A DNA stretch of 64,000 nucleotides from Mucilaginibacter kameinonensis (GTDB taxonomy: Bacteria; Bacteroidota; Bacteroidia; Sphingobacteriales; Sphingobacteriaceae), in NCBI RefSeq assembly GCF_003675385.1, contig NZ_RCWZ01000004.1, positions 248,001 through 312,000 of the forward strand, given 5' to 3'. Shown one piece after another: positions 53,223 through 63,681 of this stretch (the stretch's first letter is position 1; every line of letters starts with the position of its first letter). A program made the translations under genes and the position numbers. The notes beneath the pieces are model-generated. The model had not been told where the DNA came from and ran no database searches. It saw nothing but the letters and a program-made list of their open reading frames with translations.

Positions 53223-54923
53223 TTAGTAACCGGCGTTTTGTTGTAACTGACCACCTGATGCCTGGATCTCAGATCTTGGTATAGGTAACCAGTAATGCTT
53301 GGTTGCAAACGAGCGACCATCTAAAGCCACTTTTGATGTGTAAACAAAGTTGCCGCTTGCATCTTTGGTAATAATTACGCCACCTGCCGGTTTATTTTCG
53401 GTAACATCGGCAATTTTCCAGCGACGTACGTCATAAAAACGATGCTCCTCAAAAGCAAGCTCAACACGACGCTCATAACGTACAGCATCACGCATTTGCG
53501 ATTGTGAAAGCCCTACAGCCAAAGCCGGCATATTAACACTTGGGCGAGCCCTCACTAAATTAATAGCAGTACGCGCAGATAATGTTGAACCCGAAGGAAT
53601 CACATCTGGCCCGTAAGCTTCGTTAGCTGCCTCAGCAAAGTTCAGCAGGATTTCCGCATAACGGAAATAGATCCAGGGCTGGAAACCTGCGTTACCCCAA
53701 GGGTTTTGCAACGGATACGCGTCGTTCATGTATTTTTTTAGATAGTAACCTGTTTTGGTAGTATTCCAGTTATCAGGTCCATCTTTGCTATCCTTACCGC
53801 CCGGGATATAAGAATCAACAGTTTGCCCACGGTAAAGAGAGCCATTGTATAACACAGTAGCAGCAAACCTTGGGTCACGGTGATCATAAGGGTGCGTTGC
53901 GTCATAACCAGATGTTGGGTCGGTAATAGCTTTACCGTTGTCCATTTCATAATCGTCAACCAAATTTTGCAACGGTGTATTACCGGCCCAACCACCATAA
54001 CCGTTTGGCCCGTTGGCTATTTCCAGGTGGGTATGGTTAGCATTTTTAGTATATAAACGTTCAAAAATGGTCTCGTTGGTTTCATTGGTTAAAAACAGAT
54101 TACCGTAACCGCCTGTGTAAATACCATATTTATTCAAACTGATAACAGCCTGTGCAGCGGTAACAGCATCGGCCCAGGTACCTGCAGCATACAACGGGCT
54201 TGCAGCATATAATTTTAATCTTGATTTTAAAGCCAGTGCTGCACCTTTTGTGGCACGGCCCAAAAGCCAGCTACCATCATTATTTAACGGTAGTTTTGAA
54301 GCGGCGTCATCAAGCTGAGCAGTAGCGTAATCGATACTCTCTTTGATTGAAGCGCGCTTAAACAACGAAGGATCCTGCAAATTATCGGTAAGCTGTGTTA
54401 CTTTATCGCCCACTAAAACAACACCGCCGTAATTACGGATCAAGTCCTGATAACGGAAGGCCCTGATAAATTTCAACTCACCTTCAATAAGTGTTTTATG
54501 TCCGGCACTCATTGTTAATTTGGGCAAGATGCTCAAAGCGTAGTTACATTCCCTGATACTGCGGTAACTGCGCGCCCAAAGTACACCTGCGCCACCTAAG
54601 TTTTCTGGTGCCAGTTGCCCTCTTTGGATAAGCCAGGTAGCATCGTCATTATTATAGATCGATTCGTCGGTTAAAGAGCTCCACATGCTGTATTCAAAGC
54701 CGCGGCCAAAACCAGGGTTTGAACCGTCGCCCTCCTTATCCTGAAGTTTGGCACCAATGTAACGGTTGGTTACATAAGCCTCAAACACTGCTGTATCCGA
54801 TTCAATCGCCGATGTAGCAATCCTATCTGTAGGCTGCACATCTAAAAGGCTCTTTTTACATGCCGTAAAGCCCATCATGCCGCATATCATTAAATATAGC
54901 GGGGTTTTATATTGTAATTTCAT
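53223..54923 (-). CDS. SusD/RagB-type surface lipoprotein of the second PUL
   Basis: 566 aa. Lipobox FTAC near residue 22, then KKSLLDVQPTDRI. The classical SusD/RagB layout is seen: an N-terminal TPR-like SusD-like_3 part (about 90-230) and the C-terminal RagB/SusD domain with FRYAEILLNFAEAANEAYG and VRYERRVELAFEEHRFYDVR, which are diagnostic. SusD binds glycan at the cell surface as a lid over SusC. It begins 10 bases after the SusC stop and is followed by a terminator before the enzymes. Confidence 0.95.
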   Translation of the reverse strand: MKLQYKTPLYLMICGMMGFTACKKSLLDVQPTDRIATSAIESDTAVFEAYVTNRYIGAKLQDKEGDGSNPGFGRGFEYSMWSSLTDESIYNNDDATWLIQRGQLAPENLGGAGVLWARSYRSIRECNYALSILPKLTMSAGHKTLIEGELKFIRAFRYQDLIRNYGGVVLVGDKVTQLTDNLQDPSLFKRASIKESIDYATAQLDDAASKLPLNNDGSWLLGRATKGAALALKSRLKLYAASPLYAAGTWADAVTAAQAVISLNKYGIYTGGYGNLFLTNETNETIFERLYTKNANHTHLEIANGPNGYGGWAGNTPLQNLVDDYEMDNGKAITDPTSGYDATHPYDHRDPRFAATVLYNGSLYRGQTVDSYIPGGKDSKDGPDNWNTTKTGYYLKKYMNDAYPLQNPWGNAGFQPWIYFRYAEILLNFAEAANEAYGPDVIPSGSTLSARTAINLVRARPSVNMPALAVGLSQSQMRDAVRYERRVELAFEEHRFYDVRRWKIADVTENKPAGGVIITKDASGNFVYTSKVALDGRSFATKHYWLPIPRSEIQASGGQLQQNAGY

Positions 54924-54933
54924 TGTCGTCTGA

Positions 54934-57900
54934 TTAAAATTTCACGTTAACACCTAAGTTCAAAATTCTCTGCTGCGGATAAAATTGTCCGCTGCCACTG
55001 GTTCCTTCAGGATCATAATCCTTCACTTTGGTAATGGTGAACAGGTTGAACGCACTTGCATAAACCCTTAAGCCTCCTATTTTAAGTTTCGACAGGAAAG
55101 GTGCATTGAAATTGTAGCCTAACTGCACATTCTTTAACCTCAGGAAAGAGGCATCATTAAGCCAGAAAGTATTATTATATAAACCACCGCTGATAGCGTT
55201 TGATGCACGGTCGGTTACGCGTGGATAGGTGCCGTTAGTGTTTGAAGCGCTAAACCTATTATCGGCCCAGCTGCTGTAGAAGTTACCTACGCTACCTGCT
55301 TCGGGTAATACATATTGGCTAACCTGGGCCTGGCCTGCAAACAGAACTGATAGGTCAAATCCTTTATATGCAGCATTAACGCTAAAGCCGTAAGTGATCT
55401 GCGGTATGTTACCGTATTTGGTACGGGTTTGGTCGTCGGCAGTTATTTGCCCGTCTTTGTTGTAATCAAGATATTTCAGGTCGCCTACTTTAGCTCCGGT
55501 TACGTGAGGATAAGCATCAAGCTCGGCCTGGGTGCGGAAGATGCCAATAGCATCATAAAGCAGTGACGTACCTAATGGCAAGCCGGTTTGGCGCTGATAA
55601 CTTAAAGTACCGCTGGCTTCATCGATAAAGATGATCTTGCTTTTTGCATAAGTAATGTTACCACTCACACCCCAGCTAAATTCATGGCCAGTATGGTTAT
55701 AACCCAATGTAGCTTCAAAACCATTGCTATTTACTTTACCAATGTTTTCAGATGGCACCAATGGATCGGAACCGTAAGGGTTTACGATACCTGATGTACC
55801 TGGCAATGACGCGTTTCTGGCAGCAAGGATATCCGACCTTTTTTGCTGGAAATAGATAGCCTCAATTGTGAAATTATGTAAAAAGGTAGCATTGATACCG
55901 ATATCCAGTTTTTTTGCAACTTCCCAAGTGATGTTAGGGTTGGCAAGTTTCACCAGGTTTACGTTTGGCTGAATTGTATTTGAGCCGCTGCCCGGTGCAC
56001 TGGCTACAAAGCCATTGTTAACCAACACGTAGTTATCAAAATATTGGAAACCATTCACGTTATCATTACCCAGGGAACCGTAAGAGGCCCTCAGTTTCAA
56101 ATCATCGATAAAGGTAACGCTGTTTTTGAAAAAGTCTTCTTTCGAAATTCTCCAGCCTACTGAAGCTGACGGGAAGTAGCCCCATTGTTTTCCAGATGGA
56201 AATATCGAGCTACCATCTGCACGTAACTGACCTTCAAATAAATATTTTTCGTCATAAGCATAAGCTAAACGGCTAATCACGCTGCGACGGTTATAGTTTG
56301 AGCTGTAACCCGAGTTAAGGTAATCAGTAGCCGCGCTGCCACCCTGCGAAAGTTCGGGCAGCTGTGATGAAAGATAATTGTAACGAGTAGCATCAAAATA
56401 CTCAAGGTGATTTTTACTTTGCTCATAACCAACAAAGGCATTGATATCGTGCAAACCAAATTTTCTCACATAATTCAACTTTATGTTTGAGGTGATAAGC
56501 GATTGATTGTTTTGCGATTCGAACAATGTTGGCTTGCTATTATTACCACCAACAACCACAGGAGTATATACTTTTGTAGTTGAGTTGTAACTGTAAAGGT
56601 TATATGGCTTGCTGAAGTTTTTATCAAAGGCATTAGATTTATCAACTGAAAAGAACCCATCTAATGAAAGGCCTTCTATACCCGGAATAGCGTAACTGCC
56701 TCTTAAAATACCATTGAAAACCTGTGTTGGGTTATTGTTGATACCGCCAATATCGGTTACCTGTACAGCAGGGTTATTGTTTTCGATACCTGTTGTTGGT
56801 AAGCCGTTAGGGTAATATGCAGCAACAATAGGTTTAGCCCTGTACACAGAACGGAAAAGATCGCCGGCACCTGTTACCGGGAACTGCCTGTCTTCCTGAC
56901 GGCCAGATAATGATAAACCTACTTTTAAGCGTTTGGTAACATTTGCATCAATGTTTGAGCGGAAATTGTATTGATGATATTTAGTAACACCGCTTTTGTA
57001 AATACCGTCCTGGTACAACGTACCTAATGACACGAAGTATTTTACATCTTCAGAACCGCCGTTTACTGATAAGCTATGCTGATTTTGCAGCGCAGTGCCT
57101 TTAAGCGTTTGCTTTTCCCAATCAGTATTTGGGTAGTTCAACGGATCCGATCCATCTTTAAATTTCTGGATCTGATCGGCAGTGTAAGCCTGATTAGGGC
57201 CGCCGTTCGGATTTGAATCAAGATTGATCTCATTCATGATCTGGGCATAAGTTGCTGCATCAGCCATTTTTGGCAGGCGGGTTGGTGAAGCAAAGCCCTG
57301 GTTAAAGCTGTAATTGATAGTTGGCTTACCTGTTTTACCACGTTTGGTGGTGATGAGGATAACACCGTTTGCAGCACGGTTACCGTAAATAGCAGCCGAA
57401 GCATCCTTCAATACCGACATGCTTTCGATATCGTTAGGGTCAAGCCTTTCTAAACCGCCTATCTGGCCGGGGATACCATCAACTACGATAAGCACGTTAT
57501 TGCTGCCCGTTGTAGCCAAACCACGTACGGTAATGTTTGAACCGTCATAACCAGGTTCGCCGCTACGGTTGTTAACAATAACGCCCGAAAAACGACCGGC
57601 GATAGAATTTGATAAATTGGGCTGAGGGCTTTTTACAAGTTCGGCACCTTTTACCTGCGAAATGGAGCCTGTTAAGGTTGCTTTTTTCTGGGTGCCGTAA
57701 CCTACAACTACTACCTCATTCAGTGATTTTGAATCGGCAGTTAATTGTACATTGATGGTGGTTTGTCCGTTAAGAGCTACTTCTTGAGACGTGTAACCGA
57801 TGTAACTAAACACCAGTGTGCCCGATGAAGCATTGGGAACGTTAAGGCTAAACTTACCGTTAATGTCGGTAACTACGCCGGTTGATGTACCTTTAAGCGC

Positions 57901-58116
57901 CACGCTCACACCTGGTAGTGTTTCGCCTTTTTCGTCGGTAACTTTACCGGTAATCCTGGCATCGGGTAAGCGTTGCTCCTTAACGGTACCCGCAAAAGCC
58001 ATTACAGGCATTTGCACCGTAGCGAAACAAGCCACAGCCATGCTGGCCGCAACGACGAAAAAGCGGGGTGATCTTTTCCAATGAGGAGAATCCTTTTCGA
58101 GTAAATTTGGTTTCAT
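54934..58116 (-). CDS. SusC/RagA-type TonB-dependent transporter of the second PUL
   Basis: 1060 aa. An N-terminal signal anchor lies at about 18-42, followed by a carboxypeptidase-regulatory-like domain (about 52-135, ITGKVTDEKGETLPGVSV), the SusC-typical EVVVVGYGTQKKATLTGSI motif near residue 135, plug and barrel, ending LNLGVNVKF. It imports oligosaccharide captured by SusD in a TonB-driven way. It is the first gene of the operon SusC-SusD-GH5-GH30-GH2-GH35 and lies 481 bases downstream of the HTCS regulator gene, on the same strand. Confidence 0.95.
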   Translation of the reverse strand: MKPNLLEKDSPHWKRSPRFFVVAASMAVACFATVQMPVMAFAGTVKEQRLPDARITGKVTDEKGETLPGVSVALKGTSTGVVTDINGKFSLNVPNASSGTLVFSYIGYTSQEVALNGQTTINVQLTADSKSLNEVVVVGYGTQKKATLTGSISQVKGAELVKSPQPNLSNSIAGRFSGVIVNNRSGEPGYDGSNITVRGLATTGSNNVLIVVDGIPGQIGGLERLDPNDIESMSVLKDASAAIYGNRAANGVILITTKRGKTGKPTINYSFNQGFASPTRLPKMADAATYAQIMNEINLDSNPNGGPNQAYTADQIQKFKDGSDPLNYPNTDWEKQTLKGTALQNQHSLSVNGGSEDVKYFVSLGTLYQDGIYKSGVTKYHQYNFRSNIDANVTKRLKVGLSLSGRQEDRQFPVTGAGDLFRSVYRAKPIVAAYYPNGLPTTGIENNNPAVQVTDIGGINNNPTQVFNGILRGSYAIPGIEGLSLDGFFSVDKSNAFDKNFSKPYNLYSYNSTTKVYTPVVVGGNNSKPTLFESQNNQSLITSNIKLNYVRKFGLHDINAFVGYEQSKNHLEYFDATRYNYLSSQLPELSQGGSAATDYLNSGYSSNYNRRSVISRLAYAYDEKYLFEGQLRADGSSIFPSGKQWGYFPSASVGWRISKEDFFKNSVTFIDDLKLRASYGSLGNDNVNGFQYFDNYVLVNNGFVASAPGSGSNTIQPNVNLVKLANPNITWEVAKKLDIGINATFLHNFTIEAIYFQQKRSDILAARNASLPGTSGIVNPYGSDPLVPSENIGKVNSNGFEATLGYNHTGHEFSWGVSGNITYAKSKIIFIDEASGTLSYQRQTGLPLGTSLLYDAIGIFRTQAELDAYPHVTGAKVGDLKYLDYNKDGQITADDQTRTKYGNIPQITYGFSVNAAYKGFDLSVLFAGQAQVSQYVLPEAGSVGNFYSSWADNRFSASNTNGTYPRVTDRASNAISGGLYNNTFWLNDASFLRLKNVQLGYNFNAPFLSKLKIGGLRVYASAFNLFTITKVKDYDPEGTSGSGQFYPQQRILNLGVNVKF

Positions 58117-58597
58117 ATGGTTTTAAAAAATTGGTTTTTTAATCGGTAAAAACCTTGCTAAGCGAAGCGCACAAAACCGGAATGCAGATTAGGTACTGAT
58201 TAATTACCGCCTCTTTTTCCATGGTGACTTTCATGCACAGTACAAAAGTTTGGTTTAAACCTTGGTTATTGGTAGGGCTAAATTGCGTTTTAAAGCCAAA
58301 AAGAGTGAGGGGTAAATTCTGATTATGAGAGGGGGTATTTCATCAAAAAGCCTCAAAAACGAGTGATTTTGAGGCTTTTTGAACAGGGGGTAAATCAATA
58401 CAACAAGGGGGACAAAAATATAACACCATATTTACCCCCCGCCTTCGCTTTATTTGCCACCCATCCCTCCACTTAGCGGAAAGAAAGCATTTTTAAGAAA
58501 AAGCTTATTAACCTTTTTGCATGATCATGGCAAAGCCGAACATTGGTCATGCAACGAAGTGCAGACTGGGAGAGTAAAACAATTATATAACGCTTGA
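58117..58597. promoter_or_regulatory. SusC upstream region with G-rich repeats
   Basis: This 481-base gap lies between the HTCS stop and the SusC start. Similar words recur on the plus strand: AGGGGTAAATT (58308), AGGGGGTATTT (58330), AGGGGGTAAAT (58385) and AGGGGGACAAA (58406), and ATTTACCCCC at 58430 in inverse. The first two lie 22 bases apart, and the 58386-58395 word is a perfect inverted match to 58430-58439. They are candidate sites for the HTCS or other regulator. A near-match -7 box (AACTTTTG on the minus strand) lies near 58242-58250. No gene is seen here. Confidence 0.45.
58344..58381 (-). terminator. Strong terminator downstream of the HTCS gene
   Basis: A perfect 15-bp stem (CAAAAAGCCTCAAAA with TTTTGAGGCTTTTTG) around an 8-base loop, with T-runs on both strands. 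It lies 217 bases after the HTCS stop and 228 bases before SusC, so the regulator gene and the SusC operon are separate transcripts. Confidence 0.85.
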
Positions 58598-61500
58598 TCA
58601 GTTTTCTCTGATCACATCACGGTTCACGTTATAGTTATTATGAAAGGGTTTGCGATATTTCTTGATATAGTCGGATGGGTTGATGCCAAACAATTTATTA
58701 AACTGCTCCCTGAAGTATTTCAAATCATTTAGGCCAACCTTATATGCCGTTTCATAAACCGTACTATCGGTGGTAAGCAAAATCTCCGCAGCCTTACGTA
58801 AACGGATGAAACGGATAAAACTGTTTGCAGATTGTCCGGAGATTGATTTGATCCGTTTGTATAAATTGGAATGGCTCATACCTATTTCGGCAGCCAGGGT
58901 TTTGATGCTGAAATCAGGATCGGTTAAATGCTGCTCAACTATCTGCAGGCATTTTTCCAGAAACTCTTTGTATTCCTGGGAGATCTTCAGGTCGTTGGAC
59001 TTATTAAGCGTTATCTCATTATAAAAATACTTCTGCAGGTTGTTCCGGCTTTTCAGGATACCATTAACCCGTGCAACAAGGATCTCCTTTTCAAACGGCT
59101 TGCTGATATAATCATCGGCACCGCCCTCAATACCTTTAAGCTTTATTTCGGGCGATGAACTGGCGGTAAGCAATATCACCGGGATGTGGTTCAAAACAGC
59201 ATCTTCCTTAATGCGGCTGCACACCTCAATACCGCTTAATCCCTGCATCATTACATCGCTTATCACAATATCAGGCACCAGGTGGTAAACCAATTCCAGA
59301 CCATCGGTGCCGTTGTCGGCCTCAAAAATTTCAAATTCGCCGCTAAAGATCTGTTTAAGATAAGTTCGGATCTGCTGGTTATCATCAATAAGCAGCATAG
59401 TTTTAGTATCGGAGCTTAAAGCCTCAGAGTTTTTTGCTGCTACTGCTGTGTTTTCAGCCTCAACCGTAACCAGTTCGCCTTTATTTTCCATCAGCTCATC
59501 CAGGAATACCGAAGTTTCGGCAACGTCCTCAAAAATAAACTGCTGACCAAAGTGTTCCTTCCCTTTTAATAAGGACACGTGGAATGTTGTGCCCTGGTCT
59601 TGTTTGCTGGTATAAGTAATGGAGCCTTTATGATGCTCTATGAACGCCTTAACCAGGTAAAGCCCAATACCAAAACCACCGGCCAAAGGCGCCGAGTTTT
59701 GAAGCTGGTAAAACTTACCGAACAGCTCATCGCCTGTCCCTTCGGCAATACCACAGCCGCTATCTTTAATATCGATAGTAACACCATTGCCAGTATCATT
59801 TATGGTACATGTTACCAGGCCAAAATCAGGCGTAAATTTCAAGGCGTTCGAGATCAGGTTAAACAATGCTATCTCCATCTTTTCCCGATCGGCGTAGATC
59901 TCTATCGTATCCTTTTCGCTTATAAAGTCAAACTGGATATGTTTGGTGCGCGCCTGGTGGTTAAAACATAAAAACACTTCATGGCACAGCGATACGATGT
60001 TAAGCCGCACAATTTTAAGCTTATCGGTATCACTTTCGGCCTTTCTGAACAACAACAATTGATCAACCAGGCTCAGTAAGCGACGTGCGTTTTTATAAAT
60101 GATGTGCAGGTTACCTGCATCATCAGTAGCTTCGCTTTTGCCAAAAAGCATATCCTTTACCGGATTAATGATAAGCGTTAAAGGCGTACGGAACTCATGC
60201 GATATATTGGTAAAAAACGAAAGCTTACGCTCGTTAAGTTCCTTATCCTTCTCGGCCGAAAGCTGGGCCACTTTAACTTCGTATTTAAGCCTGGTTTGGC
60301 GGCTTTTGTATAAGATGTAGTAATAGGTAACAAGGCCTGCGGCGGCTATGTAAATTAAATAAGCCCACCATGTTTTGTACCATGGCGGCAGAATTTTAAC
60401 CTGCAAAGTAGCATAATTATCAAACCATAAACCGTCCTGGTTAGATGCCTTTACCCTAAACGTATAAACGCCGGGCTCAAGATAACGGTAGGTAGCCAAA
60501 CGCTGATCGCCAACGTAGTTCCAGGTTTTATCCAAACCGTCCAGTTTATAGGCAAAACCGCCCTTGTCCGGGTAAGTATAATTCAATGAAGCATATTGAA
60601 TGGAAAATACCGATTGATCAGGCCCCAGGGTGATCTGCTGGGTTTCGTTAATGGCCTGGGTTAACACGGTGCGGTTTTTATCCTGCTCACCAACTTCAAC
60701 CTGCTTGCCAAATATCTGCAATCCGGTTATAATAACCTTAGGCTGATAATTGCTTTTGTTCACCTTGCCGGGATCAAAGAAGTTTAGCCCTTCCGTTCCG
60801 CCGAAATATACGAGGCTGTTATCGGCATCAAACAAAACAGAACCGGCGTTAAACTGGCCGGCCTGTAAACCATCGGACTGGTCGTAATTTAGGATTTTCC
60901 CGGTTGCCGGGTTTAAATTTGACAAGCCTTTGTTGGTGCTCATCCACAAGGTACCATCAGCCACTTCTTTAAACGCAGAAACCGTATTATTGGCAAGGCC
61001 GTTTGTTTCATTAAACTTCTTGAATACACGCTTTTTCAGATCGTAAGCTATCAGCCCATCACCTTCGGTAGCTATCCACAGGCGGCGATATTTATCTACG
61101 TAAAGCGAAAATATCACCTGTCCCGGCAGGTTATTCCTTTCATCAATTGGTGTAAAATACCTGCTGAACTTTTTTTGCCGGATGTCATAAAAATCCAGCC
61201 CACCCCCGTAAGTACCTATCCACAGGTTGCCTTGTTCATCTTCGGTAATTGCCCGCACATCATAGGCTGTGAGCCCACTGTTTGCAGGAGTAAAATTGCT
61301 GAAGGTTTTGCTAACCGGATCAAACAAGCTTAAACCACCGCCATTGGTGCCAATCCAGATATTTTTACGGCTATCCTGGTAAATTACTCTTACATCGTTG
61401 CCTCCAAGGCTTTTACTGTCGCTTGCATTATGGGCGTATGAGGTAAACGAATCGGTGTTTTTGTTATAAAGCAGTAAGCCCTTAGCATAGGTACCAAACC

Positions 61501-62788
61501 AAACATTTCCGTCCTTATCAGTATAACCGTATAAAATGGCATTGTCTGTAATGCTCCCTGCCCGGCCATCGGCTTTGTATTGCTTGATAAGTGTGCCGTT
61601 CCTGCTGGTTTTAAAAAGGCCTTCACCATCAGTTCCGAGCCATAAAAAGCCATCGCGGTCCTGGCACATCCCATAAAACCTGATCGGGCTTTCGCCACTT
61701 GTTTCATATTTCTTTTTGGTGATCAGCGAAAACTTTTCTTTAATGCTACTGATCATGTAGATACCATCGCCGTAGGTACCTACCCAAACGTTCTTATCCT
61801 TATCAATAAAAAGCGTTTGTACCGAGCGTTGGGTAAGATAAAAACCATCATCGCCGGTTACGGGCTGCAAAAAGTAATTGGCAGTGTTAAAGTTTGGATT
61901 TGAACCTATATTGAGTTTAAAAAGTCCCCCATCCTGCAGGCCAACAAGCAGTTGGTTATCATTATCTTCATTAACTGAGATATATCTTTTACTTTTAATA
62001 CCAGGCTGATTGGCTTGCAGCAAGGTAAACTTGTTAGTCTGGCGATTATAATAAATAAGTCCGCTGCCGGTAGCTATCCAGATGTTATGAAAATGGTCTT
62101 CAAAAATATCATTGATCCGGGTAGTGGGCAGATTAGCAATTTGAGGTGTTAAACCATCGGCTTTGCTAATCAGGCCGCCTTTATGCCTGAATATGTTAAT
62201 ATTACCTTCCTGCGTTCCCACCCATAACAAACCTTTAGAATCTTCAAACAAGCAAATTACACGGTTACTTGCTAAGCGGGGTAAATTGATCTGGGTGTAG
62301 TTAATGAAGCTGGCGGTTTTGATATCAAAATAAGAAAAGCCCAGGTTATACGACGTGATCCACAGGTTACCGTCATGACTTTGGGTGATATTACCGATAT
62401 CACTCTTTACCGCTCTGCTAAGCTTCAATTTATAGTGCACAAACTTTTCGGTACGGGTATCCAGTTTGCTCAAGCCGTTGCGTGATGACGCCCAGATATT
62501 ACCATGCACATCACACAAAACTTTTTGCACATAATTACTGGCCAGGGCGGTTGAATCGCCTGCACGCGATTTAAAAACCTTAAAGGTAGTACCATCAAAA
62601 CGATTAAGCCCATCGTTGGTGGCAAACCACATAAAGCCCTTATCATCCTGGGTAATGCTGTTTACAATGCCAAAAGAAAGACCATTTTTTAAAGAATAGT
62701 TGAGGATCTTGTTTTTGATGGGCGACTGGGCATGAGCCAATGAAATGATCAAAAAAAGAACAATACACAATAAGGATCCCTTTTTCAT
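58598..62788 (-). CDS. Hybrid two-component system regulator (HTCS) of the second PUL
   Basis: 1396 aa. Signal peptide (about 1-20), a periplasmic two-propeller sensor of Reg_prop repeats (about 25-700, with many WxGTxxGGL-like units) and a Y_Y_Y domain (about 715-800), one membrane helix (about 808-828), histidine kinase (His864 in FFTNISHEFRTPL, ATPase with DSGCGIAEG), receiver (Asp1178 in IVISDVMMQGL) and AraC HTH (about 1290-1380). HTCS proteins sense an oligosaccharide in the periplasm and switch on their own SusCD operon, which lies directly downstream. All parts look intact. Confidence 0.95.
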   Translation of the reverse strand: MKKGSLLCIVLFLIISLAHAQSPIKNKILNYSLKNGLSFGIVNSITQDDKGFMWFATNDGLNRFDGTTFKVFKSRAGDSTALASNYVQKVLCDVHGNIWASSRNGLSKLDTRTEKFVHYKLKLSRAVKSDIGNITQSHDGNLWITSYNLGFSYFDIKTASFINYTQINLPRLASNRVICLFEDSKGLLWVGTQEGNINIFRHKGGLISKADGLTPQIANLPTTRINDIFEDHFHNIWIATGSGLIYYNRQTNKFTLLQANQPGIKSKRYISVNEDNDNQLLVGLQDGGLFKLNIGSNPNFNTANYFLQPVTGDDGFYLTQRSVQTLFIDKDKNVWVGTYGDGIYMISSIKEKFSLITKKKYETSGESPIRFYGMCQDRDGFLWLGTDGEGLFKTSRNGTLIKQYKADGRAGSITDNAILYGYTDKDGNVWFGTYAKGLLLYNKNTDSFTSYAHNASDSKSLGGNDVRVIYQDSRKNIWIGTNGGGLSLFDPVSKTFSNFTPANSGLTAYDVRAITEDEQGNLWIGTYGGGLDFYDIRQKKFSRYFTPIDERNNLPGQVIFSLYVDKYRRLWIATEGDGLIAYDLKKRVFKKFNETNGLANNTVSAFKEVADGTLWMSTNKGLSNLNPATGKILNYDQSDGLQAGQFNAGSVLFDADNSLVYFGGTEGLNFFDPGKVNKSNYQPKVIITGLQIFGKQVEVGEQDKNRTVLTQAINETQQITLGPDQSVFSIQYASLNYTYPDKGGFAYKLDGLDKTWNYVGDQRLATYRYLEPGVYTFRVKASNQDGLWFDNYATLQVKILPPWYKTWWAYLIYIAAAGLVTYYYILYKSRQTRLKYEVKVAQLSAEKDKELNERKLSFFTNISHEFRTPLTLIINPVKDMLFGKSEATDDAGNLHIIYKNARRLLSLVDQLLLFRKAESDTDKLKIVRLNIVSLCHEVFLCFNHQARTKHIQFDFISEKDTIEIYADREKMEIALFNLISNALKFTPDFGLVTCTINDTGNGVTIDIKDSGCGIAEGTGDELFGKFYQLQNSAPLAGGFGIGLYLVKAFIEHHKGSITYTSKQDQGTTFHVSLLKGKEHFGQQFIFEDVAETSVFLDELMENKGELVTVEAENTAVAAKNSEALSSDTKTMLLIDDNQQIRTYLKQIFSGEFEIFEADNGTDGLELVYHLVPDIVISDVMMQGLSGIEVCSRIKEDAVLNHIPVILLTASSSPEIKLKGIEGGADDYISKPFEKEILVARVNGILKSRNNLQKYFYNEITLNKSNDLKISQEYKEFLEKCLQIVEQHLTDPDFSIKTLAAEIGMSHSNLYKRIKSISGQSANSFIRFIRLRKAAEILLTTDSTVYETAYKVGLNDLKYFREQFNKLFGINPSDYIKKYRKPFHNNYNVNRDVIREN

Positions 62789-62948
62789 GAACGCGTTGCA
62801 GGCTGTAATTACACAATAATTGGTATTTTAAAGCTACTTAATTAATTGTTGAAAGTACAATAATATTATCAACATGTAAAATACCCGTTACAAAAAAAGA
62901 TCAATTCATCCTGATTATAAGAAAATTGGCGTGTTGATTAAAGCCTGC

Positions 62949-63021
62949 TGCTCCAGGTAGCACCTACCGCGCAAAAGACTGCTACTATGCTTTTTCTACA
63001 AATAGGTAGCGCCTACGGCGC
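62949..63021. repeat. Short imperfect palindromic repeat pair
   Basis: AGGTAGCACCTACCGCGC (from 62957) and AGGTAGCGCCTACGGCGCG (from 63004) are near copies, each with an internal palindrome GGTAG-nnn-CTAC. They lie in the 271-base gap between the isomerase and HTCS genes. The look is that of a dispersed intergenic repeat; copy number elsewhere is unknown. Confidence 0.4.
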
Positions 63022-63059
63022 GTATCTTCAAAATGTGTGTATGGTGGTTAGGAGTTGGA

Positions 63060-63602
63060 TTATTTCTCCTCGGATACCGCTAAGTGCTTATAATGTGTCA
63101 TAACCTCATCAAAACAGATTGCCAGCCAACGGGTATAATCGTCGGGGTTATTTTGGAGTTCAGCTGCCAGTTGGGGCATGGTTATGTATTTAAATGAAGA
63201 TACCTCATCGGGATTAGGTACCGGCAATTCATCTGTAACACCGAAGAAAACATGATCATATTCGTTTTCAATGATATCATCCTGAATGGTAGTGCAGTAT
63301 ATAAAAGAGAAAACAAAGCTGAGCTCACTTGTCATTCCCATCTCTTCCTGTAACCTTCTGTGTGCCGCATCAATGTTGGTTTCACCGGGCTTTGGGTGAC
63401 TGCAGCAGGTATTTGTCCATTTGCCGCCTGAGTGATATTTATCATCGGCACGCTTTTGTAATAACAGCTCGCCTTTTTTATTGAATATAAAAACAGAAAA
63501 CGCACGGTGCAGCTTGCCCTGAATATGCGCCTCCATTTTTCCCATAGTACCTGTTTCCTGATCATCGCGATCAACCAAAATCACAGTTTCTTCTATTTTC
63601 AC
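63060..63602 (-). CDS. idi: Isopentenyl-diphosphate delta-isomerase, type I
   Basis: 180 aa, cytoplasmic Nudix-fold enzyme. The catalytic Cys region TNTCCSHPKPGE (about 62-73), Nudix-box-like RRLQEEMGM (82-90) and the metal-binding and catalytic Glu residues in IENEYDHVFFG (about 111-121) match type I IPP isomerases. It interconverts isopentenyl and dimethylallyl diphosphate for isoprenoid synthesis. It is a housekeeping gene unrelated to the sugar loci. Confidence 0.93.
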   Translation of the reverse strand: MKIEETVILVDRDDQETGTMGKMEAHIQGKLHRAFSVFIFNKKGELLLQKRADDKYHSGGKWTNTCCSHPKPGETNIDAAHRRLQEEMGMTSELSFVFSFIYCTTIQDDIIENEYDHVFFGVTDELPVPNPDEVSSFKYITMPQLAAELQNNPDDYTRWLAICFDEVMTHYKHLAVSEEK

Positions 63603-63681
63603 TCGCTATTATTTGATGTTGCCTTATTTACGAGAAACGTTCATCTCCGGCTTTTTGTTATTTTATTTTTGTTAGATGGCT

